Positions 57,018 through 64,000 of a stretch of 64,000 nt of DNA are shown piece after piece. This DNA is from Maricaulis sp. (lineage in GTDB: Bacteria; Pseudomonadota; Alphaproteobacteria; Caulobacterales; Maricaulaceae): NCBI GenBank assembly GCA_002692855.1, contig NZMJ01000012.1, positions 1-64,000 on the forward strand. The letters run 5' to 3'. The position numbers were made by a program, and so were the translations under genes. The stretch's first letter is position 1. The number at the start of each line of letters is the position of its first letter. The notes beneath the pieces were generated by a model. The model was not told the DNA's origin. It made no database searches and worked only from the letters and a program-made list of their open reading frames with translations.

Positions 57018-57611
57018 TCAAAGAATGTTGTAGCTGGTTCCGGCCAGGCCGACCGGCCAGCGGCCGCGCGCGAACAGGCGCCAGCGTGCAAGGAAGGGGT
57101 GAGGATCATCCTCGTCTTCGTCCTCGCCTGCAAGAATCACAAGTGCAGCGCCATTGGCGGCCTGCACCATCATCCCGGCGGCGGCGTTCTGAAGTGATTC
57201 GTCGCGCAGGTCGGCGAGAGACGAGAAATAGGCGACCGCGTCCTGGGCGGCCTCCCCGGCCTTCTGGGCGACGTAGGACAACAGGGTCTCCACGGCAGCT
57301 TCGTCAAGCTGCTCCAGGGCGCGCGATACCAGCCCGGCGCGCAGCATCTCCTCGGCCTCCCAGCCTTGCGGGTCGATGTCGAGCGTTTCGGCGGCATCGG
57401 CGGCTTCTTCCCAGCTGCCCAGCGTGGCAGGTTCGGCCTCGGGGAAACCCAGCCCGTCGAGATAGGCACGCGCCAGGCCCCGCTCGGACACCGACAGGTT
57501 CTCGCCGAGGCGCGCGAAGATCCGCGCATCCGCAATCGCGTCCGCAAAGGCGCGCGCCTTGTAGAGCAAGGGAATTTCGTCGAGCAGTTGTTGAATGTCA
57601 GGATCTGTCAT
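57018..57611 (-). CDS. Helical protein of unknown function
   Basis: A 197-residue soluble, alpha-helical, acidic protein (IQQLLDEIPLLYKARAFADAIADARIFARLGENLSVSERGLARAY ... GEDEDEDDPHPF). It begins at ATG 57611 and has no signal peptide. It lies between xthA and a structured noncoding region carrying four stem-loops, which would form its 5' leader. No family recognised. Confidence 0.68.
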   Translation of the reverse strand: MTDPDIQQLLDEIPLLYKARAFADAIADARIFARLGENLSVSERGLARAYLDGLGFPEAEPATLGSWEEAADAAETLDIDPQGWEAEEMLRAGLVSRALEQLDEAAVETLLSYVAQKAGEAAQDAVAYFSSLADLRDESLQNAAAGMMVQAANGAALVILAGEDEDEDDPHPFLARWRLFARGRWPVGLAGTSYNIL

Positions 57612-57659
57612 GATTGCTGCCGGGCCGCTGGATTGCCCCTTCTGCCGCAAACACACCTG

Positions 57660-57835
57660 CACCACAACAGGAACGCCCGGCCGCGAGGGGGTGCGGCCGG
57701 GCGTTGTCTGATGTGCCTCGTGCCCGGAGGAAGACTGGCACGAGCGCCGGGAGGGGATAGTGCCGGCGCGATTGAGAGCCAAAGATCCGCAAGCGGGGGG
57801 ACGACGCCGATCCAGTAGCTCTCAACCAGCCGTGT
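57660..57835 (-). ncRNA. Candidate structured RNA or leader with four C-rich-loop hairpins
   Basis: Four perfect inverted repeats follow each other: TTGAGAGC 57772-57779/GCTCTCAA 57818-57825; GCGCCGG 57744-57750/CCGGCGC 57763-57769; CTCGTGCC 57717-57724/GGCACGAG 57737-57744; and a 13-bp stem 57672-57684/57693-57705. On the minus strand the four enclosed loops read C-rich (CCCCCC; CCCCTC; TTCCTCC; CCCCCTC), which suggests Shine-Dalgarno pairing. The strand and identity (sRNA or 5' leader of the gene ending at 57018) are inferred. Confidence 0.5.
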
Positions 57836-57836
57836 T

Positions 57837-57866
57837 ATTAAAGACACGAGCCTCAGAAATATTCAA
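57837..57866 (-). promoter_or_regulatory. Candidate promoter for the structured RNA
   Basis: On the minus strand TTGAAT (plus 57861-57866) and TTTAAT (plus 57837-57842) are 18 bases apart, followed about 7 bases on by the first hairpin. The match to -35/-10 consensus is moderate. Confidence 0.3.
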
Positions 57867-57912
57867 ATGAAAAATCAGAAACCTATTGCGCGTGTCATTT
57901 TCGTCACAGCGC

Positions 57913-58596
57913 CTAGCGACGGTCGCGACGGCTGTCGCGTGCATCGGCATCTTCGAGAATGAACAGGCGCGGATTAAGGGAGAGATCGGTTTCGACATCC
58001 TCCAGCACCAGCCTTGTGGTCATTCCGGCCGCATCCGTGGCGAACCACTGCGACAACGCATAGGTCTCGGCATCGAACAGGAAAAGCGCGCTGCCCTCGA
58101 CGTCCTCATCGGCATCTTCAAGCCCGACGTAAAGGAAGCCGTCTTCGCGCCAGACATCGCGAACGATTGCGTCTTCTGTCAGGTCGACATCCGATTTCAG
58201 GATCCACCACAGCGGGGTTGAACGGATCGGGACCCGGTCAACGGTTTCCAGTTCGGTATCCTGAATCGCCACTGTGGTGCCATCGGCGACGATCAGTACG
58301 GGCGTGGGCGTGTCATACTCGAACCGCAGCCGCCCCGGCCGGCGCACAGACAGCGTGCCGGTGGCTGGCGATCCGTCGGGATTGGTCTGGACGAAGCGCG
58401 CTTGCAGCGTATCGATTGCATTGAGAGCCGCATTGACGCCCGCCAGCGCCTCGCGGCGTTCCGCATCGCTCATCGCAGGCGCGGGGACAGCCGTCCGGGC
58501 TTCGGCGGCGGGTTCGGGCTGGGCCGTCGCCGCGTCTTGCGCGGAAAGGGCCAGAGACAAGAGCAGGGTCGTGATCATGGCCCTATCTAAACGCAT
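57913..58596 (-). CDS. lolA: Outer-membrane lipoprotein carrier protein LolA
   Basis: LolA ferries lipoproteins from LolCDE to the outer membrane. The 227-residue protein has a signal (ITTLLLSLALSAQDAATA), a Pro/Ala spacer, and the LolA fold: INTLQARFVQTNPDGSPATGTLSVRRPGRLRFEYDTP is recognisable as the core beta segment. ATG 58596 or 58578 could be used. It lies in the ftsK-lolA-xthA neighbourhood. Confidence 0.88.
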   Translation of the reverse strand: MRLDRAMITTLLLSLALSAQDAATAQPEPAAEARTAVPAPAMSDAERREALAGVNAALNAIDTLQARFVQTNPDGSPATGTLSVRRPGRLRFEYDTPTPVLIVADGTTVAIQDTELETVDRVPIRSTPLWWILKSDVDLTEDAIVRDVWREDGFLYVGLEDADEDVEGSALFLFDAETYALSQWFATDAAGMTTRLVLEDVETDLSLNPRLFILEDADARDSRRDRR

Positions 58597-58642
58597 TGAA
58601 TGCGGCAGCGCGATGGCCGCGGCGCAGCACGGCGATGACGTG

Positions 58643-59464
58643 TCAGTTCATCTCCCGGACATCGCGGGCGCTCACCGTCCCGGCGCGCAGATGGGCCATG
58701 TAAAGACGACCCTCCACGAGGATGAAATCATTCATCAGCGATCCGGTCTCTCGGGTGTCTTCCAGGGTTTCAACTGTCCCGTCTGCGCCGATCACGAACA
58801 ACCGCCCGGGCCATTCGTTCGCCAGCCAGCGTCCGCCGGGCAGCGGTGCCAGCCCGTCCCCGCTTGCGATGCCTGTGGCGCGTACCGTGACGGCGCGGCT
58901 ATCCATGTCGATCTCGAGAAACCGGTCGCGCATGGTCACGGCGAACAGCGTGCCGTCATGCTGATAAAGACCGTTGATCGCCGACAGCAATTCGCCTTCG
59001 AGCCAAAGCGTTACCGCGCCTTCCGCGAGCCGGTGAATGCGGCCGGTCACCGAATCTGACACCAGCACGCTGCCATCGTCGAGCGCCAGCGCATCATTGA
59101 GAAAACCGGCCCCTTCCACCGGGTGACGCGAGATCAGGGCGCCGGTTTGCAGGTCGAACACGGCGATGGCGGTGATGTCGGTGACAAAGAGCCGGTCGCC
59201 CGCAATCGCCAGGCCCTTGGGGGCGCTCAGGCCCGTCTCGGCCCAGCGCAGCGTCTCGATCCGGCCATCCGCATGAACGCGCGAAATGAAGCCGTCATCA
59301 TCGGCGCCCGCCGGCTCGCCCGCGATATTGGAGACGTAGAGAAAGCCGGTTTCATCCGACCAGGCGACGCTTTCGGGCTGCGAAAATCCGTCAGTCTCCC
59401 AGACGGGTTCGAGCGATACTCCCGCAGCGGATTGAAGCGTCAATGCCAATGCCATGCCGATCAT
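58643..59464 (-). CDS. SMP-30/gluconolactonase-like beta-propeller, exported
   Basis: A 273-residue six-bladed-propeller protein with a signal-like N-terminus (MIGMALALTLQSAAGVSLEPVWE). Motifs: FSQPESVAWSDETGFLYVSNIAGEPAG, LSAPKGLAIAGDRLFVTD, FLNDALALDDGSVLVSD and GDGLAPLPGGRWLANEW. Substrate unknown. It is inserted between ftsK and lolA on the minus strand. Confidence 0.82.
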   Translation of the reverse strand: MIGMALALTLQSAAGVSLEPVWETDGFSQPESVAWSDETGFLYVSNIAGEPAGADDDGFISRVHADGRIETLRWAETGLSAPKGLAIAGDRLFVTDITAIAVFDLQTGALISRHPVEGAGFLNDALALDDGSVLVSDSVTGRIHRLAEGAVTLWLEGELLSAINGLYQHDGTLFAVTMRDRFLEIDMDSRAVTVRATGIASGDGLAPLPGGRWLANEWPGRLFVIGADGTVETLEDTRETGSLMNDFILVEGRLYMAHLRAGTVSARDVREMN

Positions 59465-59537
59465 GTCGCCAGCCTCTTGTTACCGGGCGACGAACCTAAC
59501 CCTCGGAAGGAATTATTCGACTCACGCCTGCGTGAAG

Positions 59538-61904
59538 TCAGGCGACATCGCGTTCCGGCAGGAAGATCTCGCGGCGGCCGGCATGGTCGGATGGGCCGAT
59601 CATGCCTTCATCTTCCATCCGCTCGATCAGCACGGCGGCGCGGTTATAGCCGATCTGCAGCTTGCGCTGGATATAGCTGGTCGAGGCCTTACGGTCGCGT
59701 GCGACGATGGCCACGGCCTGGTCGAACAGGTCGTCGCCCGATCCCTCGCCCTCGCTGCCGAACGGGCTGTCGCCGTCGTCCGACTCCTCGGTGACCGCCT
59801 CGAGATAGTCCGGCACGCCCTGCTTCTTGAGATAGCTGGCCACGTCCTCGACCTCGCGGTCGGTGACAAAGGGGCCGTGCAGGCGGCGGATGCGGCCGCC
59901 TCCGGCCATGAACAGCAGATCGCCCATGCCGAGGAGTTGTTCCGCGCCCTGTTCACCCAGGATGGTGCGGGAATCGATCTTTGAGGTGACCTGATAGGAA
60001 ATCCGGGTCGGGAAATTCGCCTTGATGGTGCCGGTGATGACGTCCACTGACGGGCGCTGGGTGGCCATGATCAGGTGAATACCCGCCGCGCGTGCCATTT
60101 GCGCCAGGCGCTGGACGGCGCCCTCAATCTCCTTGCCCGCAACCATCATCAGGTCGGCCATCTCGTCGATGACAATGACGAGGAAGGGCATGCGCTCCGC
60201 GGGGATCGATTCGGTCTCATAGACCGGCTCGCCCGTATCGCGGTCATATCCGGTCTGCACGGTCCGCTCGAGCGGTTCGCCCGTGGCCAGCGCGTCCGCC
60301 ACCTTCTCGTTGAAACCAGCGACATTGCGCACGCCGATCTTTGACATGCGCAGATAGCGGCTTTCCATCTCCCGCACGGCCCATTTCAGCGCGGTGACAG
60401 CCTTCTTCGGATCGGTCACGACCGGGGTCAGCAGGTGCGGGATGCCGTCATAGACCGACAATTCCAGCATCTTCGGGTCGATCATGATCAGGCGGCAATC
60501 CTCCGGCGGAAGCCGGTAGAGGAGAGACAGGATCATCGCATTGATCCCGACCGATTTGCCCGAACCGGTGGTGCCCGCGATCAGCAGGTGGGGCATGCGA
60601 GCCAGGTCGGCCATGAAGGGTTCGCCGCCAATCGTCTCGCCGAGCGCCATCGGCAGCTCGGCCTTGGTGTCCTCGAACGCCTTGGAGCTGAACAGGGCGC
60701 GTAGGAACACCGTCTCGCGGCGTGGATTGGGCAGTTCGATTCCGATCGCATTGCGCCCCGGTACGACGGCAACGCGGGCCGCCGTGGCGCTCATCGAGCG
60801 TGCAATGTCGTCGGCGAGATTGATGACGCGCGACGATTTCACGCCCGGCGCCGGTTCGAATTCATAGAGCGTGACCACCGGGCCGGGGCGCACCTGGACG
60901 ATGTCGCCCTTGACCCCGAAGTCGGCCAGCACGCCTTGCAGCAGTTCGGCATTCTGGGTCAGCGAGGATTCATCGACCACGTCGGTGCGCGCCTTGGGGC
61001 GGTTCAGCAGGTCAAGGCGCGGAAGCTCGAACCCGCCCTTCCTGGCGAACGGCAAGGCGCCTTGCGCCTCGCGCACCTCGCGCTCGCCTTCTTTCGCCTT
61101 GCGGGTTGGGGCGACCTTGACGGCCGGATTGATCGGTTCGGATTTCTGGCGTGCCGGACGCGCGCGAACGGGACGCGGTGCGGGTTCGACAAGCTGCGGC
61201 CCCTTCGGGGCTTCGGCGGGTTCGGCCTCGCGCGTGGTCCCGGTCAGCTGGTCCCACCAGACCAGCAGGCTCGCCCACAGATAGGTGGCGGTGTCAGCTG
61301 CAGCGGTCAGGTCGCGCGGTCGCAAACCAAAGGTGAAGAACACCCCGCCAATCGCCACGATCAAGGCCAGCCCGGCCACCATGCCTTCTGCGAACGGGAT
61401 GCCGAGATCAGCGAGCGGCGCAGAGATGGCGAACAGGATGAAATCGCCAAACGCCCCGCCCAGACCCGCGGCGAACGGCCAGGCCTGAGGAATGGGCAGC
61501 GCCGACACGGCGGCCGCGAACCCGGTCATGCCGATCAGGGCGGCCAGCGTGCGCAGCGTCATCATTGCTGCGGACCGTTGTCTCGGACCGCGCACGATCA
61601 GGATACTGCCCCACACCAACAGGGCGAGGATCGGTCCGCCCGCAGCCCAGCCGAGCGCCTGCAACGCCAGGTCAGCCGCGACCGCGCCGGGAATGCCCAG
61701 CGGATTGGCAGCCTGCGAGGAGGTCGCGACATTGAGGCTCGGGTCCAGCGGGTTGTGCCCGAAGATCGCGGCCGCCAGGGCTGCGCCCGCGCCAATCAGC
61801 AGCAGGCCGACCGCGCCGGACCGCAGTCGTGCGCCCAGCCGCGAGGGGTCGCGCCGGACCTTCGCGTTCATATCGTCCTGGGAAGCGGCATCGTAGCTGG
61901 CCAT
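59538..61904 (-). CDS. ftsK: DNA translocase FtsK
   Basis: FtsK couples septation to chromosome dimer resolution and pumps DNA at the septum. The 788-residue protein has an N-terminal domain of about four membrane helices (residues 25-190), a linker (about 210-300), and a RecA-like motor with Walker [17 protein letters not shown] (near residue 440) and Walker [15 protein letters not shown]. The C-terminal gamma winged helix ([23 protein letters not shown]) reads KOPS. A CtrA-like half-site pair and a GANTC lie upstream. Confidence 0.96.
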   Translation of the reverse strand: MASYDAASQDDMNAKVRRDPSRLGARLRSGAVGLLLIGAGAALAAAIFGHNPLDPSLNVATSSQAANPLGIPGAVAADLALQALGWAAGGPILALLVWGSILIVRGPRQRSAAMMTLRTLAALIGMTGFAAAVSALPIPQAWPFAAGLGGAFGDFILFAISAPLADLGIPFAEGMVAGLALIVAIGGVFFTFGLRPRDLTAAADTATYLWASLLVWWDQLTGTTREAEPAEAPKGPQLVEPAPRPVRARPARQKSEPINPAVKVAPTRKAKEGEREVREAQGALPFARKGGFELPRLDLLNRPKARTDVVDESSLTQNAELLQGVLADFGVKGDIVQVRPGPVVTLYEFEPAPGVKSSRVINLADDIARSMSATAARVAVVPGRNAIGIELPNPRRETVFLRALFSSKAFEDTKAELPMALGETIGGEPFMADLARMPHLLIAGTTGSGKSVGINAMILSLLYRLPPEDCRLIMIDPKMLELSVYDGIPHLLTPVVTDPKKAVTALKWAVREMESRYLRMSKIGVRNVAGFNEKVADALATGEPLERTVQTGYDRDTGEPVYETESIPAERMPFLVIVIDEMADLMMVAGKEIEGAVQRLAQMARAAGIHLIMATQRPSVDVITGTIKANFPTRISYQVTSKIDSRTILGEQGAEQLLGMGDLLFMAGGGRIRRLHGPFVTDREVEDVASYLKKQGVPDYLEAVTEESDDGDSPFGSEGEGSGDDLFDQAVAIVARDRKASTSYIQRKLQIGYNRAAVLIERMEDEGMIGPSDHAGRREIFLPERDVA

Positions 61905-61930
61905 GACCGCCGATTTATCCGCAAAAGCGT

Positions 61931-61954
61931 GAGTCGAAGGTAAAGACCGGTTAA
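61931..61954. promoter_or_regulatory. GANTC and CtrA-like site upstream of ftsK
   Basis: GAGTC (61931-61935) is followed by GTAA (61940-61943), seven bases, then TTAA (61951-61954), one mismatch from the TTAA-N7-TTAA CtrA box. It lies 27-50 bases from the ftsK ATG and also before the divergent gene at 61978. The pattern is seen; binding is inferred. Confidence 0.35.
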
Positions 61955-61977
61955 GCTTGTCAGCAGGTGGGGGACCA

Positions 61978-62334
61978 ATGACCGAGATTTACGGAATCGG
62001 CGCGACGGTGCGCTTTCTTCGGCCCATGCTGAAACGCGCAGGCTTCCGGCCTGACCCGCCGCGCCCGCGCAAGGGTATCTTGCGCCTGCCCGCCGCATGG
62101 TCCGACTACCGCGATGCCTCGCGCTGGACCCGGGGCGAGCGCCATGTCGAAATTTCCGTCGACCGCAGCGAAATCCAGGTCGTCGTCTGGCGTGAGGGCG
62201 AAGCGGGCCAGCGTCTTGACATGGAATGCCCGGTTCAGGTCGGCCAGATCGGCGGTGTCGAGTGCCTGCGCGGCTTCACCCGCGAAACCCTGCACTGCGT
62301 GTGTGCCCGGCTGGAAGCATGGATGAAGGACTGA
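61978..62334 (+). CDS. Small basic protein of unknown function
   Basis: A 118-residue soluble protein ([28 protein letters not shown]...). It has a conserved-looking alpha/beta pattern ([34 protein letters not shown]) but no family that I recognise. GGGGGA lies a few bases upstream of ATG 61978. It is divergent from ftsK and precedes the Ubi-type monooxygenase gene. Confidence 0.65.
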   Translation: MTEIYGIGATVRFLRPMLKRAGFRPDPPRPRKGILRLPAAWSDYRDASRWTRGERHVEISVDRSEIQVVVWREGEAGQRLDMECPVQVGQIGGVECLRGFTRETLHCVCARLEAWMKD

Positions 62335-62389
62335 CCCGCGACCGTGTGTCCGGCTTCCCATTCCCCCGTGAGACGCTAGTCTCGGCGTC

Positions 62390-63661
62390 ATGGCACAACA
62401 GCTTTCCTTCGATGGCGATGTGGTGATTGTCGGTGGCGGTCTCGCCGGCCAGACGCTCGCTCTGGCGCTGCATTCCGCCGGTGTTTCGGTCGCTGTGGTC
62501 GATGTCCTGCCCTTCTCGACCCAGCTTGACGACCGTTTTGACGGGCGCGCCTCGGCGCTCGCCTACACCAGCATGCGGATGCTCGACACGCTGGGTGCCG
62601 GCGCGCGGCTGCGCGAGTTTACCCAGCGGATCGAGGATATTGTCGTATGCGACGGCCGCCCGGACGACGGGCTGCGTCCCGGCGGACCGGGACCCCATTC
62701 GCTGCACTTCGACCGCCACGAAATCCATCCCGGTGCAGATGGCGAGCCGCTGGGATGGATGGCCGAGAACCGGCATGCGCGCCTAGCGATGACCGAAGCC
62801 ATTGCTCCGCGCAGCGACATTTCGGTCTTTGCCCCGGCCCGGGCGGTGGACTGGGTGCGTTCGCCCGCCTTCACCGACGTTCGGCTTGACGACGGACGCC
62901 TGCTGCGCGGCCGGCTGCTGGTCGCGTGTGACGGCAAGTTCTCCAGCATCCGCAGGCGCGAAGGCACACGGACCTTCGGGTGGGGCTATGGCCAGAAAGG
63001 CATTGTCGCCACCGTCGAACATGACGCGCCCCATAACGGCGTCGCCTACGAATACTTCATGCCATCGGGTCCGTTCGCCATCCTGCCTCTTTCCGGCAAC
63101 CGGTCATCGCTGGTCTGGACGGAAAAGGCCGCCGCTGCTGACGCCCTCGAGGCGATGGACGCGGACGGGTTTCACGAGGCGCTCCGCGCCCGTTTCGGCA
63201 ATTTCCTCGGCGAGGTGCGCGAAACCGGACCACGCTGGACCTATCCCCTGACCCTCAATGTGGCCGAACGCTTCCACGCGGACGGGATCGCCTATTGCGG
63301 TGATGCGGCGCGGGGCATCCACCCCCTTGCCGGGCAGGGCTTCAACCTGGGTATCCGCGATGCGGCGGCGCTGGCGGAAATCGTGGCCGAGCAGAAACGC
63401 CTCGGGCTCGACCTCGGGTCGACCATCGGCCTGAAACGCTATGAAAGCTGGCGGCGGCTGGATTCGATCGCGCTCGTTGGCGCGACAGACCTGTTCAACC
63501 GGTTGTTCTCGAACGATATCGCCCCGTTGCGGATGGCGCGCGGCCTCGGACTGGCGCTGGTTGACCGGATTCCGCCCGCCCGCCGCTTCTTCATGCGCCA
63601 TGCCGGCGGCGAGATCGGCGACCTCCCGAAACTGCTGCGCGGAGAAAGCCTGGCAGCCTAG
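62390..63661 (+). CDS. UbiH/UbiF/COQ6-family FAD monooxygenase
   Basis: A 423-residue flavoprotein hydroxylase of the ubiquinone ring-hydroxylation family. The FAD-binding DVVIVGGGLAGQTLALAL lies at residues 10-27, the internal RLLVACDGKFSSIRR (DG motif) near residue 185, and YCGDAARGIHPLAGQGFNLGIRDAAAL (GD motif) near residue 305. Which ring position it hydroxylates cannot be read from sequence. Confidence 0.9.
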   Translation: MAQQLSFDGDVVIVGGGLAGQTLALALHSAGVSVAVVDVLPFSTQLDDRFDGRASALAYTSMRMLDTLGAGARLREFTQRIEDIVVCDGRPDDGLRPGGPGPHSLHFDRHEIHPGADGEPLGWMAENRHARLAMTEAIAPRSDISVFAPARAVDWVRSPAFTDVRLDDGRLLRGRLLVACDGKFSSIRRREGTRTFGWGYGQKGIVATVEHDAPHNGVAYEYFMPSGPFAILPLSGNRSSLVWTEKAAAADALEAMDADGFHEALRARFGNFLGEVRETGPRWTYPLTLNVAERFHADGIAYCGDAARGIHPLAGQGFNLGIRDAAALAEIVAEQKRLGLDLGSTIGLKRYESWRRLDSIALVGATDLFNRLFSNDIAPLRMARGLGLALVDRIPPARRFFMRHAGGEIGDLPKLLRGESLAA

Positions 63662-63692
63662 GCGCCAGGTCCTTTGCAACGCGGGCGACCGG

Positions 63693-63995
63693 CTAGCCGC
63701 GCTCGCCCAGTTCTCTCAGATAGTCCCAACTGAATATGCCGCTGTCATGTCCGTCATCGAAGACGATCTGCACGGCATAGCGGCCGATCAGGTTTGCGGC
63801 GGTCACGCCGACCTTGTCCTTGCCGGTGACGGTTTTCTTCTGGCCCGGACCGTGGCCCTGGACCTCAGCGCTGGGGCTTTCGGTGCGCAGCGTCCTGAAC
63901 GCGATCGTCTGCGCCGATCCGTCATCATACGTGACGATCAGGGCGCGCTGAGCGCTGTTGAAATCGAGCTTTGAGGGCCAGGCGCGCGGTGTCAT
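63693..63995 (-). CDS. DUF971 (gamma-butyrobetaine hydroxylase-like N-terminal domain) protein
   Basis: A 100-residue protein with the DUF971 pattern: WPSKLDFNSAQRALIVTYDDG, SPSAEVQGHG and FDDGHDSGIFSWDYLREL. Stand-alone DUF971 proteins are linked to Fe-S cluster assembly or Mrp-type ATPases in bacteria. The start ATG 63995 is just inside the window edge, so the gene is complete but its upstream region is cut off. Confidence 0.88.
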   Translation of the reverse strand: MTPRAWPSKLDFNSAQRALIVTYDDGSAQTIAFRTLRTESPSAEVQGHGPGQKKTVTGKDKVGVTAANLIGRYAVQIVFDDGHDSGIFSWDYLRELGERG

Positions 63996-64000
63996 TTCGC

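Overview
The window is 64 kb of GC-rich chromosomal DNA from an alphaproteobacterium, most likely a stalked, dimorphic member of the Caulobacterales/Maricaulales (Hyphomonadaceae or Maricaulaceae type). The evidence is a DivL cell-cycle pseudokinase with Tyr in place of the H-box His, a CenR-type envelope regulator, a ChvG/ChvI pair linked to PTS genes, an NtrZ-like periplasmic protein and GANTC sites near cell-cycle genes. No rRNA, insertion sequence, phage, integrase or CRISPR array is visible. One tRNA gene, tRNA-Arg(CCG), is present.

Layout. 1-4.9 kb: trpB, a small secreted protein, trpA, accD and folC on the plus strand, with coupled or very close starts from the secreted protein onward. 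4.9-14.2 kb: a minus-strand run of tsaE, amgK, murU, addB and addA, with trxA at its end (tRNA modification, peptidoglycan sugar recycling, double-strand-break repair). 14.3-24.4 kb: a 2Fe-2S ferredoxin, a Gly/Arg-rich lipoprotein, divL, two TonB-C-domain proteins, an acidic-tailed membrane protein, then ptsH, an EIIA, chvG and chvI. 24.6-36.6 kb: a large unknown protein, polA, several small unknowns, a DASS carrier, an orphan ABC ATPase, and a cation/proton antiporter carrying a C-terminal peptidoglycan-hydrolase-like domain. 36.7-46 kb: tRNA-Arg, a DUF2200 protein, a GAF/HisKA_2 kinase, sodC, an S41 peptidase, an AGCS symporter, a DUF3445 protein, a VanZ-like protein, bioB and phhB. 46-64 kb: leuS-lptE-holA, a DUF3576 lipoprotein, a beta-barrel protein, an NtrZ-like protein, a ThiE-like protein, a YggS-type PLP protein, an L,D-transpeptidase, cenR, xthA, lolA, ftsK, a Ubi-type monooxygenase and a DUF971 protein.

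How it fits together. Much of the content serves the cell envelope and its sensing: AmgK/MurU recycling, LptE, LolA, L,D-transpeptidase, TonB-like proteins, ChvG/ChvI, CenR and the antiporter fusion. The rest is core DNA metabolism (AddAB, PolA, HolA, XthA, FtsK), translation (LeuS, tRNA-Arg, TsaE) and biosynthesis (Trp, folate, biotin, fatty acids).

Most notable: (1) a 662-residue antiporter fused to a Bax/GH73-like domain whose catalytic Glu is Ala; (2) a series of perfect hairpins with C-rich loops on the minus strand at 57.66-57.83 kb, a candidate structured RNA; (3) six convergent gene pairs whose stop codons share one 4-bp CTAG/CTAA, and two divergent pairs whose start codons share CATG; (4) a secreted-protein gene between trpB and trpA whose ribosome site and first codons lie in a palindromic repeat pair; (5) PTS genes beside chvG/chvI without hprK between them.
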